NCBI RefSeq assembly: GCF_000003855.2
Contig: NW_003101667.1
Span: forward strand, 717,012-781,011
Source: Blastomyces gilchristii SLH14081
Lineage: Eukaryota; Ascomycota; Eurotiomycetes; Onygenales; Ajellomycetaceae
DNA length: 64,000 nucleotides
Reading direction: 5' to 3'
The notes beneath the pieces were generated by a model. That model saw only the letters and a list, made by a program, of their open reading frames with translations. It was not told the origin of the DNA and did no database searches. Positions 33,614 through 45,086 of the stretch are shown here, piece by piece. Every line of letters starts with the position of its first letter. The first letter of the stretch is position 1. Both the position numbers and the translations under genes were made by a program.

Positions 33614-33910
33614 TGTGCTGCGCCCGATCATTCATATAGACTATTCTGTTACACTCCACAGATTCCTACCGCTCCGATTCTCGGCCATTCTCGATCGCCG
33701 ATCCTCAGCCACTATGAACGCGTATAAATGCATACACTCTGATTCTCAGCCATTCTCAATCACTGATCCTCAGCCACTACAAACACATATAAATATTCAC
33801 TTCAATCACTGATTCTCATACTTTCTCTTTCTTTTCCTTCTTTAACATTTTTCACTTTGTTATATAAGATCTATATATTATCCCGATCTATTCAGTGTAG
33901 GCCTCTTACA
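33614..33910 (+). repeat. 5' LTR of gypsy A2
   Basis: 297 bp, TGTGCTGCGCCC...CCTCTTACA. A TATAAAT box (33788-33794) lies ~50 bp before AACATTTTTCA (33844-33854), the likely transcript start. Two related blocks, each beginning GATTCTC(G/A)GCCATTCTC and ending in a TATAAAT-like site, stand in tandem. Confidence 0.92.
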
Positions 33911-33912
33911 CT

Positions 33913-33923
33913 TGAAAAATGTT
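33913..33923 (+). other. Self-primer binding site of gypsy A2
   Basis: TGAAAAATGTT, 2 nt after the 5' LTR, is the exact reverse complement of AACATTTTTCA at 33844-33854. Same spacing as in A1 and A5. Confidence 0.78.
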
Positions 33924-36900
33924 CATTGTCTTCTTATTAGAAACAATTACTCACTGAGATATCTGAACATGTAATGGCATGTAAGAAATAGAGAAACAGT
34001 CAAATAGTTAAGCAGACACTAAGTCTTCAGATAGAAGCTTGCTTGCTAGTTATTCTGACCTTGTAACAAGATCTTATGAAGAGAGTAAGATCTTACAAGA
34101 GAATGTCAGCAAAAGACCTGAGAGTTCTAACATCTCAGACATATGAGATATTCATATAATTACACTTTCACAGCTATCACAAATCTGACAATTGATATAA
34201 TCATGTCTAATGATAATATGGGAGAACCCTTGAAAACAAGTATAGATATAATGCCACAGTGACTCTGAGCAATGTTGAAATTATAACAGCAACAGATAGC
34301 TGATATGCATGCAACTCAATAACTTCAATACAAGGAAATTCAACAATTAACTCAACAAGAAACTCATGCAATTTCAACATCTACAGAATTGAATATAAAA
34401 GCACTGAAAGAATGCTTAGATGCTCTCATATATTTCAATGCTTTTGATCTCACTCTCTACTCATCATGGAGAATGGAAATGCTTGTGAAACTGAGTGTAG
34501 ATGAAGATGCCATCAGTTTATTAATCAATCAAGATTGATATATCAATAAATGATTGAAGAATCATGTGAAACAGAAGTTTCATTTATAAATGAAAGCATG
34601 TGAATCAGCATTGCAAATGCCTGACAATATCATCAAAAATCTTGATATTCTGTTTCAAGACACTGCCATGCAATAGAAAGCATTAGATTGATTACAGAGT
34701 GCTTGACAGAGAAACACTTCTCTCACAACATTCATTCCTGACTTTGACATCAAGATTCTAGAAGCAGGTGATTAATCTTGAGAGAATTGAATGAAGATTA
34801 GCATGCTCAAGAAGACATTAACTTTTGAACTCTTCCAGGCCCTTGTAAGTGTAGATGAAGACCAGACTTATGAAGGTTTCTGTACATAACTCCGGACATT
34901 GAATGATCATCTTACCAAGCTCAAGAATATACAGAACAGTGGCAGAAGACATTACACCTCAGTCACTCATACATCAACATCAACATCTGCACTGAAGAAT
35001 AATAACAATGATGCAGATGCTATGAACTGAGTAGACTCAAATGACTATGCTCAAGCAAGAGTCTCTGCTGTTCAAACAAGCTTCTGAGTTTCTGAGATCA
35101 CTTCTGAAGAAGTTACTGATCAATGTTGATATAAAGTATGCATCAACTGTAACTGATCAGAACACATTGCTTTCAACTGTCAATTGATCTATGTGTCTTC
35201 ACACTCAAGAGAAAGATCAGCATCTTCTCACTTGAGAGAAAGATCAGTGTCTCCTCATTCAAAGAATGAATCAGCGCCTGTCCGTGCCAACCACATTGCA
35301 GTAGAGGAAGATTCAGAAGATAACTACAAGAATGCTCTGATGAAACAGGGAAAAGATTAGCTCCTGTTCAAATTTGCAAACAGGAGCTTGAAGAGATCAG
35401 ATGACAATAATTTGAAGAGAAAATGACAATAAATGTGATTCTTGTATCTACTGTGATTGATAACATGTATAATATAAAAGCCATGATAGACAGTGATCTA
35501 TGTCACTATGCAATGATAAAATCTTCAGTTGTAAGATGTCATAACCTTCAGTGTATCTCCTTATCAAAACCTCAACTTCTCACAGAATTTGATGATTCAA
35601 AAGATGTTTGCACTTGTTACATAATGAAACTAAACATAGATATTGAAGAATATCAATATGAAGATGCCTATGCATATGAAGTTGATAATCTCAATTATGA
35701 TCTTATATTAGAACTTGTCTGACTATCTGAACAAGGCATCTTATTGAATGCTTGAAACAGGAGCTTGATATTCTCTAACAATGATAGAATTCATGAAGAT
35801 GATATTCACAAGACTATGAATCTTACACAGATCTCTGTCAACACTTACAAAATACTCTGAAAAAGAAGTCATCATCAAAACCACTGACAAAATTGCTGAC
35901 AGCAGAATCATGTGTCAATCTATTTCATCAGTCTGACTGATATCAAAAAGGTCTTAGAAAAGTTATCTCATGTTACAATGACAGATTCTTGTACAAAACT
36001 CTCTCAACAATATCATGAATATTTAGATGTCTTCTGACAAGATAATAATATTACAAATCAACCTCTCTTATGAGGTCCAGAAGTGAATCACAGTATCAAG
36101 TTGAAAAAGAAGAATGACAAGGACTCTGAATCATCATGAGACTCTCTTTATAACATGTTCTGAGATGAACTTCTTCTCCTTCAAAAGACACTCAACAATC
36201 TATTAAATAAAGAATTCATATGTGTTAGTAACTCTTCTGCTGCAGTCCCTATTCTCTTTGCAAAGAAACCAGGTGAAGAACTCTGATTCTGTGTGAATTA
36301 TTGAGAATTGAACAGATTAACAAAGAAGAACTGTTATTCTTTATCTCTTATCAATGAAACTCTAGCTCACATTGAACAAGCTCAATGATTTACAAAGTTA
36401 GATGTCATCACTGTGTTTCATAAGATCCCCATCACTGAAGGAGATGAGTGGCTTACAGCATTTCAAACATGATATGATCTCTTTGAATGAGTAGTCACAC
36501 TCTTTGAACTGGCTAACACTCTCAGTACATTTCAGAAGTATATTAACTGAATACTCTAAGATTTCCTTGATGAATTTGTATCTGCATATCTTGATAACAT
36601 TCTCATCTTCACTGATAGATTCAGGAAAGAACATCAAGAATATGTATGAAAGATATTACAATGACTATGAGAAGCAGGACTACTGATAGACATAGACAAG
36701 TGTGATTTTGAGATTAAAAGTACAAAATATCTAGGCTTTATCATAGAAGCTGGTAAGAGAATCTGAATGAATTCTGAGAAGGTCTCTACTATTCTTGAAT
36801 GAGAGGTCCTGTGCACTGTGAAAGATGTATGAAGCTTCATCAGATTTGCTAACTTCTATCAGTGATTTATATGAAACTTCTCAGATATCACAAGATCACT

Positions 36901-38194
36901 TACAGAACTCACTAAGAAGAACTCAGTATTTCAATAATCAGTGAACACTGAAGCTGCATTTACACAGATGAAGAAGATGTTCATTAATACTTCTCTACTG
37001 ATAATATTCAATTCTGATCATGAGATAGTTATTGAAGCTGATTCCTCTAGTTATATCACAGGAGAAGCTATATTATAATATAATAATGAAGATGTCTTAT
37101 GATCATGCACCTTCATGTCTAAGAAACTGAGTCCTGCTGAATGCAATTATGAGATCTATGATAAGAAACTTCTCATGATTGTATGCTGTCTAGAAGAATA
37201 AGACTCTGAACTCTGAAGTATGTCTGAATTTAAGATAATCACAGATCATAAGAATCTCAAATACTTCATAACTACCTGTAAACTCATCAAATAACAGATA
37301 TGATGATCTGAGTTTCTAAGCTGCTTTCATTTGACAATACATTACTACCTCAGCAGCCAGAACTCAATGACAGATACACTCTCACAATGAGAATAAGATA
37401 TGCTGTCTGATATGACAGACACACACTGAATGAATCAAGAACACTGACTCTTGAACCTGAAGATATTAGTTAATCATAATGAGATTACTCATGACACTAT
37501 ATACAATTCTCTGATTAGAACATCTCCTCTCTGAACTGATACTAATATCTTCACTTCTTCTACACTGAATAAACTGTGATATACAGCAGCTCAGGCTGAT
37601 GAACTTCTTCAAACCCTCATCAAAGCAGTACAACAAGAAGTGTCTCAATTCTCTTCAGAATTACATATAAAGACTGACATCTTAAAATGTTCAATAGATG
37701 ACAGTAATACTCTGTGATTTTATCAATAACACTGAGTTCCTCACTTTGAACCCTTACACACTCAGATAATGCAAGAGATGCATGACTCATATATAACTGA
37801 TCATTCAGACTGTGAATAACTGTATAGAATAATCTTTCAAGAGTTCTACTGATCTGAGATATTAAACAGTATCAGATACTTCATCTGAAACTGCAACTGC
37901 TGTTCTTTTATTATCTCATGAAAGAACTGTAGAAAAGATCTACTGAAATTACTTGATATCTCTGATAGAATCTGATGAGATGTAGTAATTGACTTCACTG
38001 TTAATCTATCTGAGAGCAAGAATTACAAGAATATTCTAATCATTGTTGACTGACTAAGTAAAGATGTAATATTAGAATCTTGTGATAAGATGAATACTGA
38101 ACCAGTCACTGAAGCCTTCTTACAGAGTTCATTCTATCAGATGTATGAGTTGCTGAGATCTATTATATTGAACTGAGATTACCATTTCATGAGT

Positions 38195-38462
38195 TGTCGA
38201 AATGAGTGTCACGGATGAATATGTTGAAGATATATGAATCTTATGTGTATCAAGATCTGCTTGTTATATTCTCTGTACACTATCTAATATATCTATTTCA
38301 TACAAAAGATAGAGCTATTTATAGTAAAATATATGTGCGAGCCAAGAGAGCTAGCATAAGTGAGTATTAGATGAGTGTTGTAGTAAGCTGATAATGATGA
38401 GAAATATTGTAGTAATATGATGTTAGTGATGTTCAGTAGTGTATAACCTCTTTTTTCTGACA
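38195..38462 (-). repeat. 3' LTR of copia element
   Basis: 268 bp, TGTCGAAATGAG...CTGACA; closely matches its partner and the solo LTR at 6,561-6,831. Confidence 0.93.
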
Positions 38463-38877
38463 CACCCTCTTCAGCGAATGTAACTTGTAAATGAAAGTGT
38501 AAATGAAGCTGCAACAAAAAGAGTGTAGATGAATCTATAGAGATTACATCAAGATAGATCATTTATTCTGCTTACATCTCAATGATATCTGATATATCAA
38601 CTAGGCCTAGCATCTTGACGAATTCTGTATGTTTCTGGCGTGGCAGAGCCTTAGTGAGGCCATCCGCTGGCATCTGGGCCGTAGGCACTCAATCAACTGT
38701 AATATCACTGGATTGAACATGTTCTCAGAGCCAGCTTCCATATATATCAACATGGCGGAGCTTCATGGTTATAGAGAGGTCTTTCTTTGTAAGAATGTCA
38801 ACAATTTGACAGTTATTACATTGAATACAGATCTTGTGACCAGGTTCAAATTGAATATGTTGAAAGAATCTATCTCA

Positions 38878-41800
38878 TCAGATAGACTTCTTGCCAGCTT
38901 GTGAGATAGTAACAAGCTCAGCTTCTGTGATAGATGTAGTTATAATTGTCTGTCTATTTGATTTCCAATCAACAGTCTCACTGAATAGTTTGAAGATATA
39001 TTCTTGTGTAGAGTGGTGATCTGAATTATCTGTGAAAGAGGCATCACTGATGACTTCAATGATATCAGGTTTGAGATCAAGTTGTAGAGATTTGTCAATG
39101 TTATCATCATATTGAATAGTGAGATTCTTCATATTGTATAGATAAGATATCATTCTATTCACCTCTGATGAGTGATGTTTCAATGAATTTGTCATGAACA
39201 TAGCTAGTTTACTCACTGCATATGTGATATCAGGGTGAGTCATCATCACTGAGTAGATGCAGAAGCTGATATGTTGTTGATAATGATAGATTTTTGCAGA
39301 TATGACTGACTTGTTAAAAGGCTCTAATGAAGCATCAGTTAGTGAGGTATATGCCTTGCGGGCATGTGCAAGATGATATGTATTAACTATCTTATCAATA
39401 TAGGCATCCTGACATAGCCAGAGCTTCAAGTTGAGGCGATTATGTATTATTCACATATTGAGGAATCATTTCAAATCTCTCATCTGTCAGATCTTGTAGG
39501 CATTTTTAAGATCTTTGATTAGTTGATCTCTTTCTTTCAAATCTTCTCATTGCAATAGAATGATGATATCATTCACATAGAAGAAGATAATTAATCAATC
39601 ATTAGAGAAGAGACATTGATTCTCTGATATAGAGATAAAGCCTAGTGTTCTCAATGTTAAAGATAGTTTATTTAACCAGAGAAAGAGTGATCTGTATAAT
39701 TCATATAGTGCTTGTAGAAGTTTTAGCACATGATTTATACACTTCAAATTTTGCATTTTCTTCAACTTTCATCATTCATCAGGTAGTTTCACATATACTA
39801 GCTCATCAATATCACTATTAATGAAGACATTGATTTCATCTAGCTGTTCTGTATCTAGATCAAATGCTGCTGTTAAAGCTAATAAGATTCAGAGATCTCT
39901 GACAGCTAGTGTGTGAGCTTTTGTAGTGAGATCTGTGATTGATTGAAGATCTCTGCATACACAGATGCGAGCTTTGTATTTCAAAAGAAAACCTTCATCA
40001 TCAAATTTGTAGATGAATACTCATTGTAGGGAAATAACTGAGACATCTCTCTGTAATCTGCTAGTAATTTCATATGTATTCTGCAGAGATATACTATCTC
40101 ATTCCTGCTTAGCAGCATTCTTAAATTCTTTATAATATAAGTGTTTTTCAACATCTGTCTAGTGATTCAGTGAATCTGGCAGTTGAGATCTATGAATTCT
40201 TGAAGTTGATATGAATGCTGTTGATGTAGCTGTATTGTTGATAACAGTAAAAACAGTATTAGGAAATAAATTTTGAGACTTATTGAAGTCTGTGTATGAA
40301 TGTGAATGAGAGAATGCATCATTGATTATTTAATAAGAATTGTCTTTGACATTTTCAACTGCTATAAGATGAGCAGCTCTGCATTTTCATGTTCTGCAGT
40401 CTTCAATGATATTAGCTTCATCAAAATCAGCACTGATATCATGAGCTCTAGATGCAATGTTCCATGTTCAATTATCTATCACAGCTGAATAAGTATTAAT
40501 ATCAACATCAGAACCTGTTGACTCTGACATTGAATCTGGTGTAGAAAGGTGCTCATTATTTTCCTTCTCTATTTTTTCAGAGCTTTGAGCATTTTCTTTA
40601 AAACAGAAAACATCAATATCTGCATCTATAATCTCTTTCAATTGATTGATAGAAGTCATCAATGATTCTCGAACTTTCATATGTAGAAGCTCCACCTCCT
40701 TAGATACTCAATCTCTTAGTTGTCTTTTGATGTAGGGATCTTCTGAGTTGAATTTTCTATTCTCATCAAACATCACATCTCTTGCTCTTATCATCCATTC
40801 TAAGTGTGAAATCCAAATTCAATAGATGTTTGTAGAATCATATTCAACTAGATATTCAATATATGCTCAGAGATCTAGCTTCTGAGAGTGGTTTCTATTG
40901 AGGACTTCATCCAGTATCTTTGCATAGGTGTGACATCTGTAGATTCAAAGATGAGCACAGAAGTGAGGTTTAATTTGTAGGAATTCTTTCAATACTCATA
41001 GAGATGACTTTCAATCTAGGATTCTAGTAGAGGTTTGATTCACTAGATAGATGGCAGTAAGTGCAATCTCAGAGAAAAGTGATTGTGACAGAAGGGATTC
41101 TATCTGTAGAGTTCTTGTCTTTGTTATTAATATTGCTCCTGCTCGCTCTGCTGCATCATTTTGCTCATGAATATACTCTGAAGAATACTTCATCTCTAGG
41201 CCTTCATTATTCACTCAATTTATGAAGTCATCTGCTTTCTTGACTGCAGTATCATTATCAATATGAATGATCTTTATAGTACAGTTGAATTGACATTTAA
41301 TTCAATTAATAGCTTGCCTAAGAGCTTTTCAGATTTCTGATTTTCAGATAGCTGTTATAGCTATATGAAAATGTAGATAATCACATATGAAATGTATGAG
41401 ATAACACTCATCATTATAGCACTGTGTAGGGCCATATGTGATATCCGCGTGTAGGTGTTCAAATGGTATTTGAGATCTAACATGAGAACATCTAGATATT
41501 TGATTTTTTGCATTAGATAGATGACAGGGTTTGCAAAGCTCAGGAATAAGCTCATTCACAGCATCTTCTAGATTGATGATTTGAACACCAGTTGCATCAT
41601 TTGTAAGCTTTTGAATGATGATTTTTGATGGATGTTCTAATCTCTTATATCATGTAGACTGAGTAGCTATAGAGATCTTAGGTTTTTGAGAAGATTTTGT
41701 GTGTATTGACAGGTTGAAAGAATGATTTGTTGAAGTATGTTTTGACAGATTAGAAGAAGAATTTGTAGAAGTTGAAGAATTTGAAGATATCATTTTTTCA

Positions 41801-43365
41801 GATATAGTGATGTTAGAAGTGTGTGATGTGATAGCTGCTGCAGCTTCAGTAGTTGAATTTTCTGAGATAGTTGAATAAACAGCTGTTTCACTATTATATT
41901 CTGTAACTAGCAACCTCTCAAATACTTCAACACATGCAAAGATTGTATTATCTGCATGTTTTCACAATCTGAAGTCTTTTCCATCATAATAGATGCCTTC
42001 TATATGGAAACACGGTTTCCATGCGATGATATTTGTATGGAAATTCAGTATATAAGCCACATTGATGAGATTGACATTGAACTGCTTTCCTGCTTCATTT
42101 ATCATGATAGTTCTAACAGTTCTATAATCTTCAACTTTAGTGCTGGAATTGCCTGTATAGACTTCTGCATTCTTGTTCACAGATGTAAAGAATAGAAAAT
42201 GTGTTTGATTATTGCATATATGCTGTTCCGCGCCAGTATCAAAGATCCAGGAGTTTCAGAGATAGGAGCATGAATTTGAAGAGTTCATCAATATTTTTCA
42301 GATCTGCTGATCGATAGATTGATAATCAATAGATTGATGATTGATAGATTGATGATTGATAGATTGAGAAACTGATTGCTTCAGAATCATTCCTTCTAGA
42401 ACTGCTTCATTGACATCTACTATATCTGTATTCATGAATGATTCTCTAGATATCGCATGATCAATACATCTCTTCAATCCTTGATTTTTAAGAGCTTAAT
42501 CAATCTGAGTTCTCTTCTCCTCATTTTCCTTCCATCCAGGTGACTTCCTTGATGAATTGAGATAGTAGCACTGAGTGTATCAGTGACGGGCTCTGCAGAT
42601 GCAGTTTCTGAATGTCACTGGTGATGATTGCTGAGATCTTTCATTAAGAATAGTGCAGTTCATAGGTTTATCTTCTTTGAGAATATTCATTTCCCTATAC
42701 TGTTCCTTGAAGTTCTTAACTAACTCTATCAAAGATATGACATCTTTATCACATTGAACATTCTTAGCTCATGCTTGTGCATAACCTGCATCAATAGCTA
42801 GATTCACATTTAAGAAGTCTTTCTTCAAGTTGAACTGTTCAGCTATATCTGCCTCTTTGATATCATCTTCAATGAGTAATCAGTCATTTAACCACTTCTC
42901 TATACCTCTGTTTTTCAGTGCTTTGCAGAGATCATGGTATCAGGTTCTCACATCATCTTGATAGTCCGCAGTCGTTGGTGAGAGATGATCTCTTAACAAA
43001 TGAATAATGTTCTTTACATCATCATCCTCACTGTGTACATGTTGTAGCTCTGTGGCATTCACTGTTCTTCATATGACATCTCATATCTTTGTCATACCTT
43101 CATTCAATTTCTCATATTTCATATATTTGATTTTCCACACAGTGACCTTGATGTCATATGCTATCTTGGCCTCCGTGATGGCTTCTTCTGAACACTCGGG
43201 TTTCAGAGGTTCTTCTAGTTCAGAGAAGATATCAGGTTTGTCAAGATTGATGAAGTCTGATATCTTCTTGTCCTTTGCATATTCTAGCATATGCTTGTAC
43301 CAAAGTTTCCAATCTTCAGAAATGCTAAGGTGTATGATTGCACTAGACATTGTCTTATCTGTCAT
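38878..43365 (-). pseudogene. Copia gag-pol remnant
   Basis: gag opens at 43,365 (MTDKTMSSAIIHLSISEDW, open to 43,081); a knuckle-like CICRARH(stop)YTQCYYL near 42,560-42,605 with TGA at a usual Trp; a five-residue repeat QSINH (42,303-42,375); protease with WIFDTGAEQHI (~42,215-42,247); zinc-binding pre-integrase CKPCHLSNAKNQ (41,559-41,344); integrase core EYIHEQNDAAERA (41,214-41,011); RT 40,050-39,450; RNase H in the open frame 39,429-38,878 (MMTHPDITYAVSKLAMFM, SDASFTDN, STTSITEAELV-like end). Several stops and frameshifts; not functional. Confidence 0.88.
42303..42375 (-). repeat. 15-bp tandem repeat in the copia polyprotein
   Basis: About four to five copies of a GATTGATAGATTGAT-like 15-mer. 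On the element strand it is in frame with the protease and encodes a QSINH/QSIDY-type pentapeptide repeat just N-terminal of the protease. Confidence 0.8.
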
Positions 43366-43660
43366 ATTGATTATATTGAATGAATTGAGGAATCAGTTCA
43401 AGTATTTGAGGATAGATATGATCAGAATTCAGGGTGTATAACAGTCAAGTATATCAGAATGTATATGAGTGAGGATCTATTGTCTCAGTTTGAATGATAG
43501 TTATCAGTTTGAATGAGGATTGAGATTGTGAATCAGGTATAACAGTCAAGTAGATTGTATTGTATACAAATGAGGATCAATTGTCTCAGTTCAAATAATT
43601 GTTGTCAAATTCAAATGAGGATTGAGATCAGTATATCGCGCTTCTCTTCAGATGCTGCTT

Positions 43661-43674
43661 ACTGGGCTCATAAC
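43661..43674 (-). other. Copia PBS complementary to half initiator tRNA-Met
   Basis: The plus strand reads ACTGGGCTCATAAC directly against the LTR. CTGGGCTCATAAC is the anticodon arm of eukaryotic initiator tRNA-Met (CAT anticodon) ending at nucleotide 39, so the element strand is complementary to a tRNA half. Confidence 0.8.
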
Positions 43675-43942
43675 TGTTGAAATGAGTGTCACAGATGAAT
43701 ATGTTGAAGACATATGAATCTTATGTGTATCAAGATCTGCTTGTTATATTCTCTGTACACTATCTAATATATCTATTTCATACAAAAGATAGAGCTATTT
43801 ATAGTAAAATATATGTGCAAGCTAAGAGAGCTAGCATAAGCGAGTATTAGATGAGTGTTGTAGTAAGCTGATGATGATGAGAAATATTGTAGTAATATGA
43901 TGTTAATGGCGTTCAGTAGTGTATAACCTCTTTTTCCTGACA
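43675..43942 (-). repeat. 5' LTR of copia element
   Basis: 268 bp, TGTTGAAATGAG...CCTGACA. Equal in length to the 3' LTR with scattered transitions. Confidence 0.93.
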
Positions 43943-44768
43943 TGAGTGCTCTCTGAACAAGAATCTGTCAAGTTCTCAAGATTATATGTTGTTTATCAAC
44001 TGTCTATCACTCTGAGACTGATGATGTATCAGAACAAATAATTCAGACTGTGAAGAATTATCTTTGTAAGTTCTGCAATCACTTACAAGACAATTGACAT
44101 GATCTTCTTCTACATGCAGAGATCACTATCAATGATTGAGATGCTGTTTTAATAGATATAAGCCTGTTCTTTCTTACACATGAATATCACATGAAAGTGT
44201 TGAATCTTCTAGAGATTACACAGTTCACACTGAACCTCTGCAGTCTGATTCAGATCACTGATAATATAGTAATAAAGCTCTGAGACACCTGCAACTGGGC
44301 AGAAGCCTTCATAACAAGCACTAAACAAGATCAAGAGAATCAAGTCAATATCTGATGAGATCCCGCAGAACAGTATAAGATAGAAGATCTTGTGTAATTG
44401 AATCTCAAGAATATATAGATCACACACCCATCTCATACATTGAATTATTGCCATGTGAAATACACAGTGATAGAAGTCCTAGGCAGTCACAACTATCACC
44501 TTGATACTCTGTCAGAGATTCATGATATGTTTCACACAAGCCTACTTCACTATGCTGCCACTGACTCATTTCCTTCACAACTGACTTCTGACTGACAGCT
44601 GCCAGGGATCATAGAAGAAGATAATGAACTTGAGTGAGAAATTGAAGATATTCTCAATGAGAGACCCCGCGGCTGCAGCTGACAGTATCTTGTGAAATGA
44701 GTCAGCTATGATCACCTGACCTGGACTCCGAGTTCCGCATTATCTGAGACCGCGGCCCTTGACCGATG

Positions 44769-44780
44769 AAAAGAGGGGGA
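44769..44780 (+). other. Polypurine tract of gypsy A2
   Basis: AAAAGAGGGGGA, 4 nt before the 3' LTR; primes plus-strand DNA synthesis. Elements A3 (near 52,255) and A5 (near 62,841) have similar, more mutated tracts. Confidence 0.8.
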
Positions 44781-44784
44781 CTAA

Positions 44785-45086
44785 TGTGGCGGGCTGCGCC
44801 CGATCATTCATATAGACTATTTCATTACACTTCACAGATTCCTACTGCTCTGATTCTCGGCCATTCTCGATCACCGATCCTCAGTCACTATAAACGCGTA
44901 TAAACGTGTATGCTTCAATTCTCAGTCATTCTCAATCACTGATTCTCAGCCCCTATGAATGTGTATAAATATTCACTTCAATCACTGATTCTTGTACTTT
45001 CTCTTTCTTTTCCTTCTTTAATGTTTTTCACTTTGTTATATAAGACCTATATATTATCCCGATCTATTCAGCGTAGGCCTCTTACA
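44785..45086 (+). repeat. 3' LTR of gypsy A2
   Basis: 302 bp, TGTGGCGGGCTGCGCCC...CCTCTTACA. Keeps more CpG at both ends than in the middle. The transcript-start sequence reads AATGTTTTTCA here against AACATTTTTCA in the 5' LTR, as expected if an ancestral AACGTT mutated on different strands. Confidence 0.92.

Larger units (their letters stand above)
38195..43942 (-). mobile_element. Ty1/copia element, complete structure, nested in gypsy A2
   Basis: 5,748 bp with 268-bp LTRs (38195-38462, 43675-43942) and duplication TGAGT (38190-38194, 43943-43947). On the minus strand: PBS, gag, protease, integrase, RT, RNase H, polypurine tract (near 38,463-38,476), the copia order with integrase before RT. 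Less damaged than the gypsy copies, with longer open stretches, yet not intact. The solo LTR at 6,561 belongs to the same family. Confidence 0.95.
34200..44764 (+). pseudogene. Gypsy A2 gag-pol remnant with C-terminal chromodomain
   Basis: gag from ~34,200 (start codon near 34,205); knuckle CINCN(stop)SEHIAFNC at 35139-35180, where TGA stands at a usual Trp; protease in the open frame 35423-35722 (AMIDSDLCHY); RT 36,150-36,730 with SAYLDNILIF (second catalytic Asp lost to Asn); RNase H ~36,990-37,420; integrase 37,740-38,194 and 43,943-44,450; chromodomain ~44,610-44,764 (EIEDILNERP, QYLVK(stop)VSYDHLTWTP). The chromodomain directs integration to marked chromatin in this group. Confidence 0.87.
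33614..45086 (+). mobile_element. Gypsy family A element A2 (chromovirus), complete, with nested copia
   Basis: LTRs at 33614-33910 and 44785-45086, duplication GAGAT at 33609-33613 and 45087-45091. About 5.7 kb without the copia insert at 38,195-43,942. Contains the PBS 33913-33923, gag, protease, RT, RNase H, integrase (split by copia), chromodomain, and a polypurine tract at 44769-44780 just before the 3' LTR. Confidence 0.94.

Noticed and set aside
36504..36840. Short frames on both strands within gypsy A2 RT
   Set aside because: The plus-strand piece is not in the RT frame and the minus-strand pieces are antisense shadows. The same antisense frame reappears at 30,211-30,417 and 60,464-60,679 because the repeat is shared.
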